Below, one piece after another: positions 49,997 through 59,172 of a stretch of 64,000 nt of DNA. The stretch lies in NCBI GenBank assembly GCA_043228905.1, contig JBHGNT010000011.1, forward strand, positions 14,756,001 to 14,820,000, written 5' to 3'. This DNA is from Azolla caroliniana. Its lineage: Eukaryota > Polypodiophyta. Within the stretch, counting starts at the first letter, position 1, and every line of letters begins with the position of its first letter. Below the pieces are notes generated by a model. It was not told where the DNA came from, searched no databases, and saw only the letters and a list, made by a program, of their open reading frames with translations. Made by a program: the position numbers and the translations under genes.

Positions 49997-50278
49997 ATGT
50001 CAGGGTTAGAGAAAGCACACTCTGTACTACTGGCTGGAACCATGTACTGGAATGTCGAAAACATGGCCCGGTTTCGTCGCAAATACATGTTATGCGAAGA
50101 AGTTCGTCCGCATATGAACTCCAATACCTAAGTGTGCACTCGGACTAGATCTTGGTAGTATGGACCCTCTCTCGTTGACAACCCATTGTACGCCCCCAAG
50201 TGTTTGAAAGGGATAGAGAATCCAACGGAACGAGCAACAATACCCTAGAAGATGACAGGAGATTTGCCCCGTCCTTCA

Positions 50279-50350
50279 CGCCGTTGCCGGGGATCGAACC
50301 CGGGTCACCCGCGTGACAGGCGGGAATACTCACCACTATACTACAACGAC
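50279..50350 (-). tRNA. tRNA-Asp(GTC), consensus copy
   Basis: Identical to the array consensus: GTCGTTG acceptor paired with CAACGGC, anticodon stem CCCGC/GCGGG, box B GGTTCGATCC, discriminator G. It agrees with the plant tRNA-Asp sequence as I know it, apart from one D-loop base. CAA lies about 12 nt upstream. No T4 terminator within about 100 nt. Confidence 0.9.
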
Positions 50351-50632
50351 ATGTCGGTGTTGGAGAAAGTATCCTCTGTACTACTGGCTCGGACCATGTA
50401 CTGGAATGTCGAAAACATGGCCCGGTTTCGTCGCAAATACATGTTATGCGAAGAACTTCGTCCGCATATGAACTGCAATACCCAAGTGTGCACTCGGACT
50501 AGATCATGGTAGTATGGACCCTCTGTCGTTGACAACCAATTGTACGCCCCCAAGTGTTTGAAAGGGATAGAGAATCCAACGGAACGAGCAACAATGCCCT
50601 AGAACATGACAGGAGATTTACCCCGTCCTTCA

Positions 50633-50704
50633 CGCCGTTGCCGGGGATCGAACCCGGGTCACCCGCGTGACAGGAGGGAATACTCACTACTATACTACAA
50701 CGAC
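50633..50704 (-). tRNA. tRNA-Asp(GTC), one anticodon-stem mismatch
   Basis: The 5' anticodon strand is CCCTC (consensus CCCGC), giving one U-C mismatch; there is one D-loop change. Otherwise consensus. Confidence 0.75.
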
Positions 50705-50982
50705 ATGTCGGTATTGGAGAAAGTATCCTCTGTACTACCGGCTCGGACCATGTATTGGAATGTCGAAAACATGGCCCGATTTCGTCGCAAATACATGTTA
50801 TGCGAAGCTGTTCGTCCACATATGATCTGCAATACCCATGTGTGCACTCGGACTGGATCATGGTAGTATGGACCCTCTCTCCTTGACAACCCACCACCCC
50901 CAAGTGTTTGAAAGGGATAGAGAATCCAACAGAGTGAGCCACAATGTCCTAGAACATGACAATAGATTTTCCCCGTCCTTCA

Positions 50983-51054
50983 CGCCGTTGCCGGGGATCG
51001 AACCCGGGTCACCCGCGTGACAGGCGGGAATACTCACCACTATACTACAACGAC
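50983..51054 (-). tRNA. tRNA-Asp(GTC), consensus copy
   Basis: Identical to the copy at 50,279-50,350 across all 72 nt by eye. Confidence 0.9.
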
Positions 51055-51336
51055 ATGTTCGTGTTGGAGGATATATCCTCTGTACTACTTGCTCCGACCA
51101 TGTACCGGAATGTCGAAAATATAGCCCGGTTTCGTCGCCAATGCATGTTATGTGACGATGTTCGTCCGCATATGAACTGGAATACGCATGTGTGCATTGG
51201 GACGAGATCATGGTAATATAGTCCTTCCCTCGCTGACGACCCACTCTACACCCCTAAGTGTTTTAAAAGGATAGAGAATCCCACAGACCGAGAAAGAATG
51301 CCCTCGAAGATGACATGAAATATGCCACGCCTTTCG

Positions 51337-51408
51337 CGCCGTTGACGGGGATGGAATCTGGGTCACCCGCGTGACAGGCGGGAATACTCACCACTATACT
51401 ACAACGAC
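51337..51408 (-). pseudogene. tRNA-Asp pseudogene, T arm broken
   Basis: Same T-arm lesion as 49,563-49,634 (CAGATTCCATCCCCGTC), one higher-order period away. Confidence 0.8.
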
Positions 51409-51698
51409 ATGTTGGTGTTGGAGGAAGTGTAGAATAGTGGTGAGTACTACTTGTTCGGATCATGTACCGGAATTTCGAAAACATGGCCCGGTGTCGTCGC
51501 CAATACATGGTATGTGATGATGTTCGTTCGTATATGAGATGGAATACCCATGTGTGCACTTGGACGAGATCATGGTAATATGAACCCTGCCTCGCTGACG
51601 ACCCACTGTATGCCCCCAAGTCTTCGTAAGGGGTATAAAATCTGGCGGTCAGAGAAAGAATGGCCTAGAAGATGATAGGAGATTTGCCCCGCCCTTCG

Positions 51699-51770
51699 CA
51701 CCGTTGCCGGGTATCGAACCCGGGTCACCCGCGTGACAGGCGGGAATACTCACCACTATACTACAACGAC
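51699..51770 (-). tRNA. tRNA-Asp(GTC)-like, variant copy
   Basis: All arms pair. It differs from the consensus by a G1-U72 end pair and an A in the T loop (TTCGATA). Confidence 0.8.
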
Positions 51771-52052
51771 ATGTCGGGGTTAGAAAAAGCATGCTCTGTA
51801 CTACTGTCTCGAACCATGTACTGGAATGTCGAGAACATGGCCCGGTTTCGTCGCAAATACATGTTATGCGAAGAAGTTCGTCCGCATATGAACTGCAATA
51901 CCCAAGTGTGCACTCGGACTAGATCATGGTAGTATGGACCCTCTCTCGTTGACAACCCATTGTTCGCCCCCAAGTGTTTGAAAGGGATAGAGAATCCAAC
52001 GGAACGAGCAACAATGCCCTAGAAGATGACAGGAGATTTGCCCCGTCCTTCA

Positions 52053-52124
52053 CGCCGTTGCCGGGGATCGAACCCGGGTCACCCGCGTGATAGGCAGGAA
52101 TCCTCACCACTATACTACAACGAC
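52053..52124 (-). tRNA. tRNA-Asp-like with anticodon ATC
   Basis: The anticodon loop reads CTATCAC, so GTC has become ATC. The anticodon stem is CCTGC/GCGGG (one U-G pair) and the D arm has one change (GGTGAGGA). If expressed, A34 would be unusual for aspartate. Confidence 0.75.
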
Positions 52125-52406
52125 ATGTCGGTGTTGGAGAAAGTATCCTCTGTACTACTGGCTCGGACCATGTACTGGAATGTCAAAAACATGGCCCGGT
52201 TTCGTCGCGAATACATGTAATGCGAAGCTGTTTGTCCACATATGAACTGCAATACCCATGTGTGCAGTCGGACTGGATCATGGTAGTATGGAATCTCTCT
52301 CGTTGACAACCCACTGTACGCCCCCAAGTGTTTGAAAGGGATAGAGAATCCAATAGAGCGAGCAACATTGCCCTAGAACATGACAGGAGATTTACCCCGT
52401 CCTTCA

Positions 52407-52478
52407 CGCCGTTGCCGGGGATCGAACTCGGGTCACCCGCGTGACAGGTGGGAATACTCACCACTATACTACAACGAC
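52407..52478 (-). tRNA. tRNA-Asp(GTC), two stem mismatches
   Basis: The 5' anticodon strand is CCCAC (one A-C mismatch) and the T stem is CCGAG (consensus CCGGG). Confidence 0.7.
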
Positions 52479-52797
52479 ATGTCAGTATTGGAGAAAGTAT
52501 CCTCTGTACTACTGGCTCGGACCCGGTATTGGAGAAAGTATCCTTTGTACTACTGGCTTGGACCATGTACTGGAATGTCGAAAACATGGCCTGATTTCGT
52601 CGCAAATACATGTTATGCGAAGCTGTTCGTCCACATATGATCTGCAATACCCATGTGTGCACTTGGACTGGATCATGGTAGTATGGACCCTCTCTCGTTG
52701 ACAACCCACCGCCCCCAAGTGTTTGAAAGGGATAGAGAATCCAACAGAGTGAGCCACAATGTCCTAGAACATGACAATAGATTTTCCCCGTCCTTCA

Positions 52798-52869
52798 CGC
52801 CGTTGCCGGGGATCGAACCCGGGTCACCCGCGTGACAGGCGGGAATACTCACCACTATACTACAACGAC
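52798..52869 (-). tRNA. tRNA-Asp(GTC), consensus copy
   Basis: Identical by eye to the copies at 50,279 and 50,983. Confidence 0.9.
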
Positions 52870-53151
52870 ATGTTCGTGTTGGAGGATATATCCTCTGTAC
52901 TACTTGCTCCGACCATGTACCGGAATGTCGAAAATATAGCCCGGTTTCGTCGCCAATGCATGTTATGTGACGATGTTCATTTGCATATGAACTGGAATAC
53001 GCATGTGTGCACTAGGACGAGATCATGGTAATATAGGCCTTCCCTCGCTGACGACCCACTCTACGCCCCTAAGTGTTTTAAAGGGATAGAGAATCCCACG
53101 GACCGAGAAAGAATGCCCTCGAAGATGACATGAAATATGCCACGCTTTTCG

Positions 53152-53223
53152 CGCCGTTGACGGGGATGGAATCTGGGTCACCCGCGTGACAAGCGGGAAT
53201 ACTCACCACTATACTACAACGAC
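53152..53223 (-). pseudogene. tRNA-Asp pseudogene, T arm broken
   Basis: Third occurrence of the T-arm lesion, again in the same higher-order phase; also C to T in the anticodon loop (CTTGTC). Confidence 0.8.
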
Positions 53224-53513
53224 ATGTTGGTGTTGGAGGAAGTGTAGAATAGTGGTGAGTACTACTTGTTCGGATCATGTACCGGAATATCGAAAACATG
53301 GCCCGGTGTCGTCGCCAATACATGGTACGTGATGATGTTCGTTCGCATATGAGATGGAATACCCATGTGTGCACTTGGACGAGATCATGGTAATATGAAC
53401 CCTGCCTCGCTGACGACCCACTGTATGCCCCCAAGTCTTCGTAAGGGGTATAAAATCTGGCGGTCAGAGAAAGAATGGCCTAGAAGATGATAGGAGCTTT
53501 GCCCCGCCCTTCG

Positions 53514-53585
53514 CACCGTTGCCGGGTATCGAACCCGGGTCACCCGCGTGACAGGCGGGAATAGTCACCAGTATACTACAACGAC
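53514..53585 (-). tRNA. tRNA-Asp(GTC)-like, variant copy
   Basis: G1-U72 type with the TATACTGG D arm and a further change in the D stem (GTGACTATT). Confidence 0.7.
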
Positions 53586-53867
53586 ATGTCGGGGTTAGAG
53601 AAAGCACGCTCTGTACTACTGGTTCGAACCATGTACTGGAATGTCGAAAACATGGCCCGGTTTCGTCGCAAATACATGTTATGCGAAGAAGTTCGTCCGC
53701 ATATGAACTGCAATACCCAAGTGTGCACTCGGACTAGATCATGGTAGTATGGATCCTCTCTCGTTGACAACCCATTGTACGCCCCCAAGTGTTTGAAAGG
53801 GATAGAGAATCCAACGGAACGAGCAACAATGCCCTAGAAGATGATAGGAGATTTGCCCCGTCCTTCA

Positions 53868-53939
53868 CGCCGTTGCAGGGGATCGAACCCGGGTCACCCG
53901 CGTGACAGGCGGGAATACTCACCACTATACTACAACGAC
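53868..53939 (-). tRNA. tRNA-Asp(GTC), one T-stem mismatch
   Basis: Consensus except CCCTG in the 3' T-stem strand. Confidence 0.8.
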
Positions 53940-54221
53940 ATGTTCGTGTTGGAGGATATATCCTCTGTACTACTTGCTCCGACCATGTACCGGAATGTCG
54001 AAAATATAGCCCGGTTTCGTCGCCAATGCATGTTATGTGACGATGTTCATTTGCATATGAACTGGAATACGCATGTGTGCACTAGGACGAGATCATGGTA
54101 ATATAGGCCTTCCCTCGCTGACGACCCACTGTACGCCCCCAAGTGTTTGAAAGGGATAGAGAATCCAATAGAGCGAGCAACAATGCCCTAGAACATGACA
54201 GGAGATTTGCCCCGTCCTTCA

Positions 54222-54293
54222 CGCCGTTGCCGGGGATCGAACCCGGGTTACCCGTGTGACAGGCGGGAATACTCACCACTATACTACAACGAC
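54222..54293 (-). tRNA. tRNA-Asp(GTC), one anticodon-stem mismatch
   Basis: The 3' anticodon strand is ACGGG, giving a C-A pair next to the loop; one variable-loop change. Confidence 0.75.
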
Positions 54294-54559
54294 ATGTTGG
54301 TGTTGGAGGATATATCTTTTGTACTACTTGCTCCGACCATGTACCGGAATGTCGAAAATATAGCTCGGTTTCGTCGCCAATGCATGTTATGTGCCGATGT
54401 TCGTCCGTATATGAACTAGAATACGCATGTGTGCACTCGGACGAGATCATGGTAATATGTACCCTGCCTCGCTGATGACCCACTGTATGCCCCCAAGTCT
54501 TCGTAAGGGGTATAAAATCTGGCGGTAGGAGAAAAAATGGCCTAGAAGTTCACACCCCT

Positions 54560-54582
54560 ACTCACCACTATACTACAACGAC
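54560..54582 (-). pseudogene. tRNA-Asp fragment (5' end and D arm only)
   Basis: Only the first 23 nt of the tRNA remain. The anticodon and T parts are replaced by CACACCCCT. Confidence 0.8.
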
Positions 54583-54714
54583 ATGTCGGTGTTGAAGAAA
54601 GTATCCTCTGTACTACTGGCTTGGACCATGTACTCGAATGTCGAGAAGATGGCCTGGTTTCGTCGCAAATACATGGTACGTGACGGTGTTCGTTCGTATA
54701 TGAACTGGAATACC

Positions 54715-55579
54715 TGTTGGGAGACAGGTCCCTCCGGATGGGAAGGGAGAAGAACAGTGCCGACGAACAAACTCGGCCGAGGCTGAAACGGATGAGGAGT
54801 ACCCGGCTACGGAGAGCCGGATGATATAGACCCGGTGAAGACCGGATGAGGAGTACCCGGCTACGGAGAGCCAGATGGTGCAGGCCCGGTGCGAACCGGA
54901 TGAGGAGTACCCGGCTACGGAGAGCCGGATGATACAGGCCCGGTGCGAACCGGATGAGGAGTACCCGGCTACGGAGAGCGGGATGATACAGACCCGGTGA
55001 AGACCGGATGAGGAGTACCCGGCTACGGAGAGCCGGATGGTGCAGGCCCGGTGCGAACCGGATGAGGAGTACCCGGCTACGAAGAGCCGGATGGTACATA
55101 ACCGGTGAGAACCGGAGGAAGAGACATATTCGTAAATATGTTTCTGAGAGCCCATCGAGGCTATATTTGTAAATAGCCGAAAAGTCATATTAGTATAAAT
55201 ATGACTTAGGGCAAACTTTTTTGGTGTGGTCATTCTTCCTTGTTGGTGCAAGAAGAATAAAGAGCGCGTAACTGTACAGAGAGAGAGGGAGAGAGAGAGA
55301 GAACGAGGTCATTGCCTCTGTTGTAACCGCCGTCTGTGGCGAAGATCGTGAGTCCGAGGTCGTTGCCTCCGTGTACTCACTGTTTTGTACATTCATACAT
55401 AGTGACAGTTTGCAGCCTGTGGGCTGCCGTGGTTTTTCCCCTAGTTTGGGGTTTTCCACGTTAACCTCCTGTGTACCATTTCTCTTCTTTGTGTCGTGTT
55501 CTGTTTCCCGTTTTCTGTGTATGAAAAGAAGCTCGGTTGTGGCCGACCCTTGCGCATAAAGAGCGTTGGGTTCCCGTCA
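54715..55579 (+). mobile_element. Solo LTR of a Copia element, inserted in the tRNA array
   Basis: 865 bp from TGTTGGGAGACAGG to GTTCCCGTCA, flanked by the 5-bp duplication ATACC (54,710-54,714 and 55,580-55,584). The tRNA-array monomer reads on across the insertion (GGAATACC/CATGTGTGCAC). The LTR is the same family as the LTR at 59,117-61,572: both share the start, TAAATAGCCGAAAAGTCATA, a (GA)n stretch and the GTTTGCAGC..GGGCTGCCGTGG block. It arose by recombination between two LTRs (standard interpretation). Confidence 0.93.
54791..55114 (+). repeat. 54-bp tandem repeat inside the solo LTR, six copies
   Basis: Units start (GATGAGGAGTACCCGGCTAC) at 54,791, 54,845, 54,899, 54,953, 55,007 and 55,061, an exact 54-bp spacing. 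The related LTR at 61,013-61,130 has only about two and a half copies. Confidence 0.92.
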
Positions 55580-55734
55580 ATACCCATGTGTGCACTTGGA
55601 CGAGATCATGGTAATATGTACCCTGCCTCGCTGACGACCCACTGTATGCCCCCAAGTCTTCGTAAGGGGTATAAAATCTGGCGGTAAGAGAAAGAATGGC
55701 CTGGAAGATGACAGGAGATTTGCCCCGCCCTTCG

Positions 55735-55806
55735 CACCGTTGCCGGGTATCGAACCCGGGTCACCCGCGTGACAGGCGGGAATACTAACCACTATACTAC
55801 AACGAC
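55735..55806 (-). tRNA. tRNA-Asp(GTC)-like, variant copy
   Basis: All arms pair; G1-U72 type, D loop GGTTAGTA, T loop TTCGATA. Confidence 0.8.
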
Positions 55807-56088
55807 ATGTCGGTGTTAGAGAAAGTATCCTCTGTACTACTGGCTCGGACCATGTACTCGAATGTCGAAAAGATGGCCTGGTTTCGTCGCAAATACATGG
55901 TACGTGACAATGTTCGTTCGTATATGAACTGGAATACCCATGTGTGCACTTGGACGAGATCATGGTAATATGTACCCTGCCTCGTTGACGACCCACTATA
56001 TGCCCCCAAGTCTTCGTAAGGGGTATAAAATCTGGCGGTAAGAGAAAGAATGGCCTAGAAGATGACAGGAGATTTACCCCGCCCTTCG

Positions 56089-56160
56089 CACCGTTGCCGG
56101 GTATCGAACCCGGTTCACCCGCGTGACAGGCGGGAATACTAACCACTATACTACAACGAC
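56089..56160 (-). tRNA. tRNA-Asp(GTC)-like, variant copy
   Basis: As 55,735-55,806, with one more change next to the T stem (TGAACCGGG). Last copy before the Copia element cuts the array. Confidence 0.78.
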
Positions 56161-56334
56161 ATGTCGGTGTTAGAGAAAGTACCCTCTGTACTACTGGCTC
56201 GAACCATGTAATGGAATGTTGAAAACATGGCCCGGTTTCGTCGCCAATGCATGTTATGTGACGATGTTCGTTCGCATATGAACTGGAATACCCATGTGTG
56301 CACTCGGACGAGATCATGGTAATATGTACCCTGC

Positions 56335-56376
56335 TGAGAACGTAAGTGTTTGCGGAAGCGTAAAACAGAGAACAAC

Positions 56377-56419
<43 letters not shown>

Positions 56420-56747
56420 AGAACACAATTTTAAAATTATATCAAAACTTTGTACATACACTGTGCTAAGTAGCACTATTTATACAAGTCCTCTTGGGAC
56501 TGACAGAAGTACCATGTACTTCAATGCTCACACGAGCATCTGATATTTACTACGAGACTATAGCTACCTAGTAGTCTATCCTATACTAGGCTTCCGATTG
56601 GACTTCCGGTTACGGATTGCACCCGGTCTCCACTACTTGCCGGTTCGGTTGCTCACCGTAATACCGATCCATTTCGCCCGATCCGTCTTGCTTACCGGCT
56701 CTGGCTTATTCAGCCGATCCGGCTCCGGTTGAGCTTGCCGCTCAACA
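56335..56747 (-). repeat. 3' LTR of the truncated Copia
   Basis: 413 bp. Minus strand starts TGTTGAGCGGCAAGC and ends ACTTACGTTCTCA, with a (GA)n tract at 56,379-56,418. The purine tract abuts it at 56,748-56,758. Confidence 0.8.
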
Positions 56748-57589
56748 CTCCCCCTCAAGCTCAACCTGAGGTGGGGTCGTAGTGTCGACCTCTGTGGCAG
56801 TCGGTTCTTCCAACCGACTTCTCCTGGCGTTACTCCGCCTTTCTCGAGTCCTCGTCCGGTCCGGTCCCGTTTGCCGCGACCCCTTTGGTTCTGCGCGCCT
56901 CGACCCTCTCTGTCGGCATGTCTGCTCAATAGGCCCATCTCAGCACTCACGTTGCTGTGACTCCGACGCTTGCCGATCCATCGGTTCTCCCACGATGGCA
57001 TCGACTTCCGCTGTGTCCGTGTCCCCTTGGCCTTCAGTCGATCCGACTCATTCGGATCCATCTGTTGATCCGAGTCAGCTGTCTCCGACTCGTTCCAGGT
57101 CTTGTCCGAATCGGTACACTCCGATTCGACTTCCGGCTTCAGGCCTCTCACCACATCAGACCACTTCCGAGTCTTGGCCTTCTCCATGCTTCCCTCGGCT
57201 TCTTCAGCCGGTGAACCGAAATCGAATTCTTCATTCGACTCCGCATCATGGTCAGTACCGTCGTGATGACCTCCGCACAACATGCACTTCTCTTCCTGAG
57301 TGCACAACTCTTCTTCACAGCCGCTTGCTCCGACCTGTTCGGATGTGTCGACTTCCTTCGTCGACTTGGGTTCCTTCAGCTTCTTGTCTCCTCTTCTTCC
57401 GGCTTTCCTCTTACCGACGGGTTCAACAGTTTTTTGGCCTTTGTCCATTTCGGTAGAGACTTTGCCCTTGCTTCTCCCCCTCAAGTGTGGCACGTCGAGA
57501 TGCTGAATACCAAGCATGTCGGTAAAGTGCTGCAACTTGTCCGATCCGAGCGGCTTGGTGAAGATGTCGGCAACTTGCCGATCCGTATG
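56748..57589 (-). pseudogene. Copia pol C-terminus with a long in-frame extension
   Basis: Starts in the RNase H end motif (HTDRQVADIFTKPL, codons from 57,589), the usual Copia pol terminus. Instead of stopping, it stays open for about 270 codons through the purine tract into the LTR. The extension is charged (Lys/Glu/Asp-rich, then Arg-rich) and has one metal-site-like cluster (CMLCGGHHDGTDHD). I recognise no domain in it. Confidence 0.7.
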
Positions 57590-58173
57590 ACGCGGTTGAT
57601 TTCAGGAAGACCCGGTCCGGTGATGACTAAATCATCCACATACAAGAGTATACATACCGGACCGTCAGAGCCTTGCCGGATGAACAACGAAGAGTCCGAC
57701 TTAGAGACAACAAACCCCAGCTTACGCAACCGGTGCGTGATCTTCGCGTTCCAAGCTCGGGGGGCTTGCTTCAAGCCGTAAAGCGACTTCTTCAGTCGGC
57801 ATACCGCCGACTTGTTCATCTTCGATTGAAATCCGGGGGGATGAGTCATAAAGACTTCTTCTTCAAGCTCGCCTTGAAGGAAGGCGTTCTTCACATCCAT
57901 CTGGTGAAGATGCCACCCCCTTGCCGCAACAACCGCTAGTACCACACGAACCGTCGTCATCTTCGCCACAGGAGCAAAGGTCTTGTCGTAGTCAATTCCG
58001 TGGGTCTGCGCGTATCCCTTCGCCACTAACCGGGCTTTGTACTGGTTAACAGAACCGTCGGCGTTGTACTTGACCTTGTACACCCACTTGCATCCGATCG
58101 GTTTACAGTGACGGGGAGGATCAACTAGGTCCCAAGTTTCGTTGGCATCGAGTGCCCGCATTTCTTCGTCCAT
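57590..58173 (-). pseudogene. Copia reverse transcriptase fragment
   Basis: From the start of the RT domain (MDEEMRALDANETWDLV) through KARLVAKGYAQ, DVKNAFLQGEL and SLYGLKQAPRAW to the catalytic LLYVDDLVITG. It then breaks at about 57,590-57,598, where the RNase H end follows in another frame. An internal deletion has removed the RT thumb and most of RNase H. Confidence 0.88.
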
Positions 58174-58210
58174 AGCGGCACGCCAATTTGCATCCTTTGC
58201 CGCTTCTGCG

Positions 58211-59116
58211 TTGTCGTGAAGATTTTCGGCAATAGTGTGAAAATCCTATAAAACGTACAAAATCGAGTATGAATCACGAAGTACAATAATTGTGAAGATA
58301 ACATTTTAAATAGATTTAATATCTAAGTACAAAATGATAGAGGTTTTGAATGCACTTTATTACATGAGAAACAGACAACTAAATGTCAAGATATGAGGGT
58401 ATAAAGTTTGTAAAAGGAAAGGAGAAAATTGTGAGATATCCCACATAGGCATGACAAATACAGCTCTCAACATATATATGGTGGAGCAAAAGATATTATC
58501 TTTGTGTCTATGTGTGGAGCATAGAGAGTTCAAGGTAACTTGAACTAAGAGTGGAGGTGACTAGCTACTCGAAAAGGGTTTTGGCCAACCAAAACCGGAC
58601 CGGCGATGGAGCCGGTGATCCGACGGCATCCGACCGCAATCCGGCGGCGGCATGCGGCACCGGTATCCGGCGGCGGCATCCGGCAACGGCATCCGGCGAC
58701 TAGATAAAATAAATATATAAAGGGTTTTGGCCAACCAAAACCGGACCGGCGATGGAGCCGGTGATCCGACGGCATCCGACCGCAATCCGGCGGCGGCATG
58801 CGGCACCGGTATCCGGCGGCGGCATCCGGCAACGGCATCCGGCGACTAGATAAAATAAATATATAAATATATATACATATACAAGGAGGGCAAGTATGGA
58901 TTCGAACCTTGCACCTCCAAGTTAGGAGTCAAATGACTTACCATTAAGCCATGCTATTTAGTTTAAATTATATTTCTATCATTGTACTTTTACATGTAAA
59001 TTCTCATACATGAGAGCTAAAATGAGTGACATGGTTATCATGCACCACATGTAATACTTAAGCGCCAAATGGCAAACAGGCAAACATGCAATTTATGCAT
59101 GTCTTGTACCCTCACA
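58211..59116 (+). repeat. R2 repeat, copy 2, cut by a Copia insertion
   Basis: Homologous to 8,276-9,070. It contains a tRNA-like block on the minus strand (58,885-58,955) with box B GGTTCGAATCC and box A-like TGGCTTAATGGTAAGTC. It ends at CTCACA, where the Copia LTR begins; the 8-kb copy continues past this point (CTCACATGCATC). Confidence 0.8.
58575..58866. repeat. Perfect 146-bp tandem duplication
   Basis: 58,575-58,720 and 58,721-58,866 are identical by eye, each beginning AGGGTTTTGGCCAACCAAAA. The unit is rich in CCGGCGG/ATCCGGC. The corresponding part of the 8-kb copy (8,670-8,770) is a single diverged unit. Confidence 0.92.
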
Positions 59117-59172
59117 TGTTGGTAGACAGGTCCCTCCGGATGGGAAGTGAGAAGAACAGTGCCGACGAACAA

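Larger units (their letters stand above)
48577..56334 (-). repeat. Tandem array of tRNA-Asp-containing monomers with higher-order structure
   Basis: Each monomer holds a 72-nt minus-strand tRNA-Asp sequence plus about 280 bp of conserved spacer (for example CATGTACTGGAATGTCGAAAA and GATCATGGTA). tRNA starts: 48,859; 49,209; 49,563; 49,925; 50,279; 50,633; 50,983; 51,337; 51,699; 52,053; 52,407; 52,798; 53,152; 53,514; 53,868; 54,222; then 55,735 and 56,089 after the inserted solo LTR. Spacings repeat as 354, 362, 354, 354, 350, so units five apart correspond. The period is 1,774 bp, later 1,815 bp because of a 41-bp duplication at 52,498-52,560. All T-arm-broken copies (49,563; 51,337; 53,152) fall at the same position in the five-unit period. 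The left edge (48,577) starts with a plus-strand scrap of the tRNA-Asp 5' end. Confidence 0.95.
56335..58214 (-). mobile_element. Truncated Copia element, minus strand (3' LTR and end of pol)
   Basis: On the minus strand: the end of pol, a purine tract TTGAGGGGGAG, then the 3' LTR. The 5' LTR, gag, protease and integrase are missing; the right end runs directly into the R2 repeat at about 58,211. It inserted into the tRNA-Asp array (left flank CCTGC). This family differs from the Copia at 59,117 in LTR sequence. Confidence 0.85.

Noticed and set aside
48600-56330. Dozens of open frames of 60-130 codons on both strands with near-identical proteins (for example containing CSIVVSIPACHAG)
   Set aside because: They are translations of the tRNA-Asp monomers; they run through the tRNA itself on both strands and show no independent coding signal.
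48577-56334. Regularly spaced repeats that could suggest a CRISPR-like array
   Set aside because: The conserved 72-nt part is a tRNA-Asp, the spacers are themselves conserved, and the DNA is plant nuclear.
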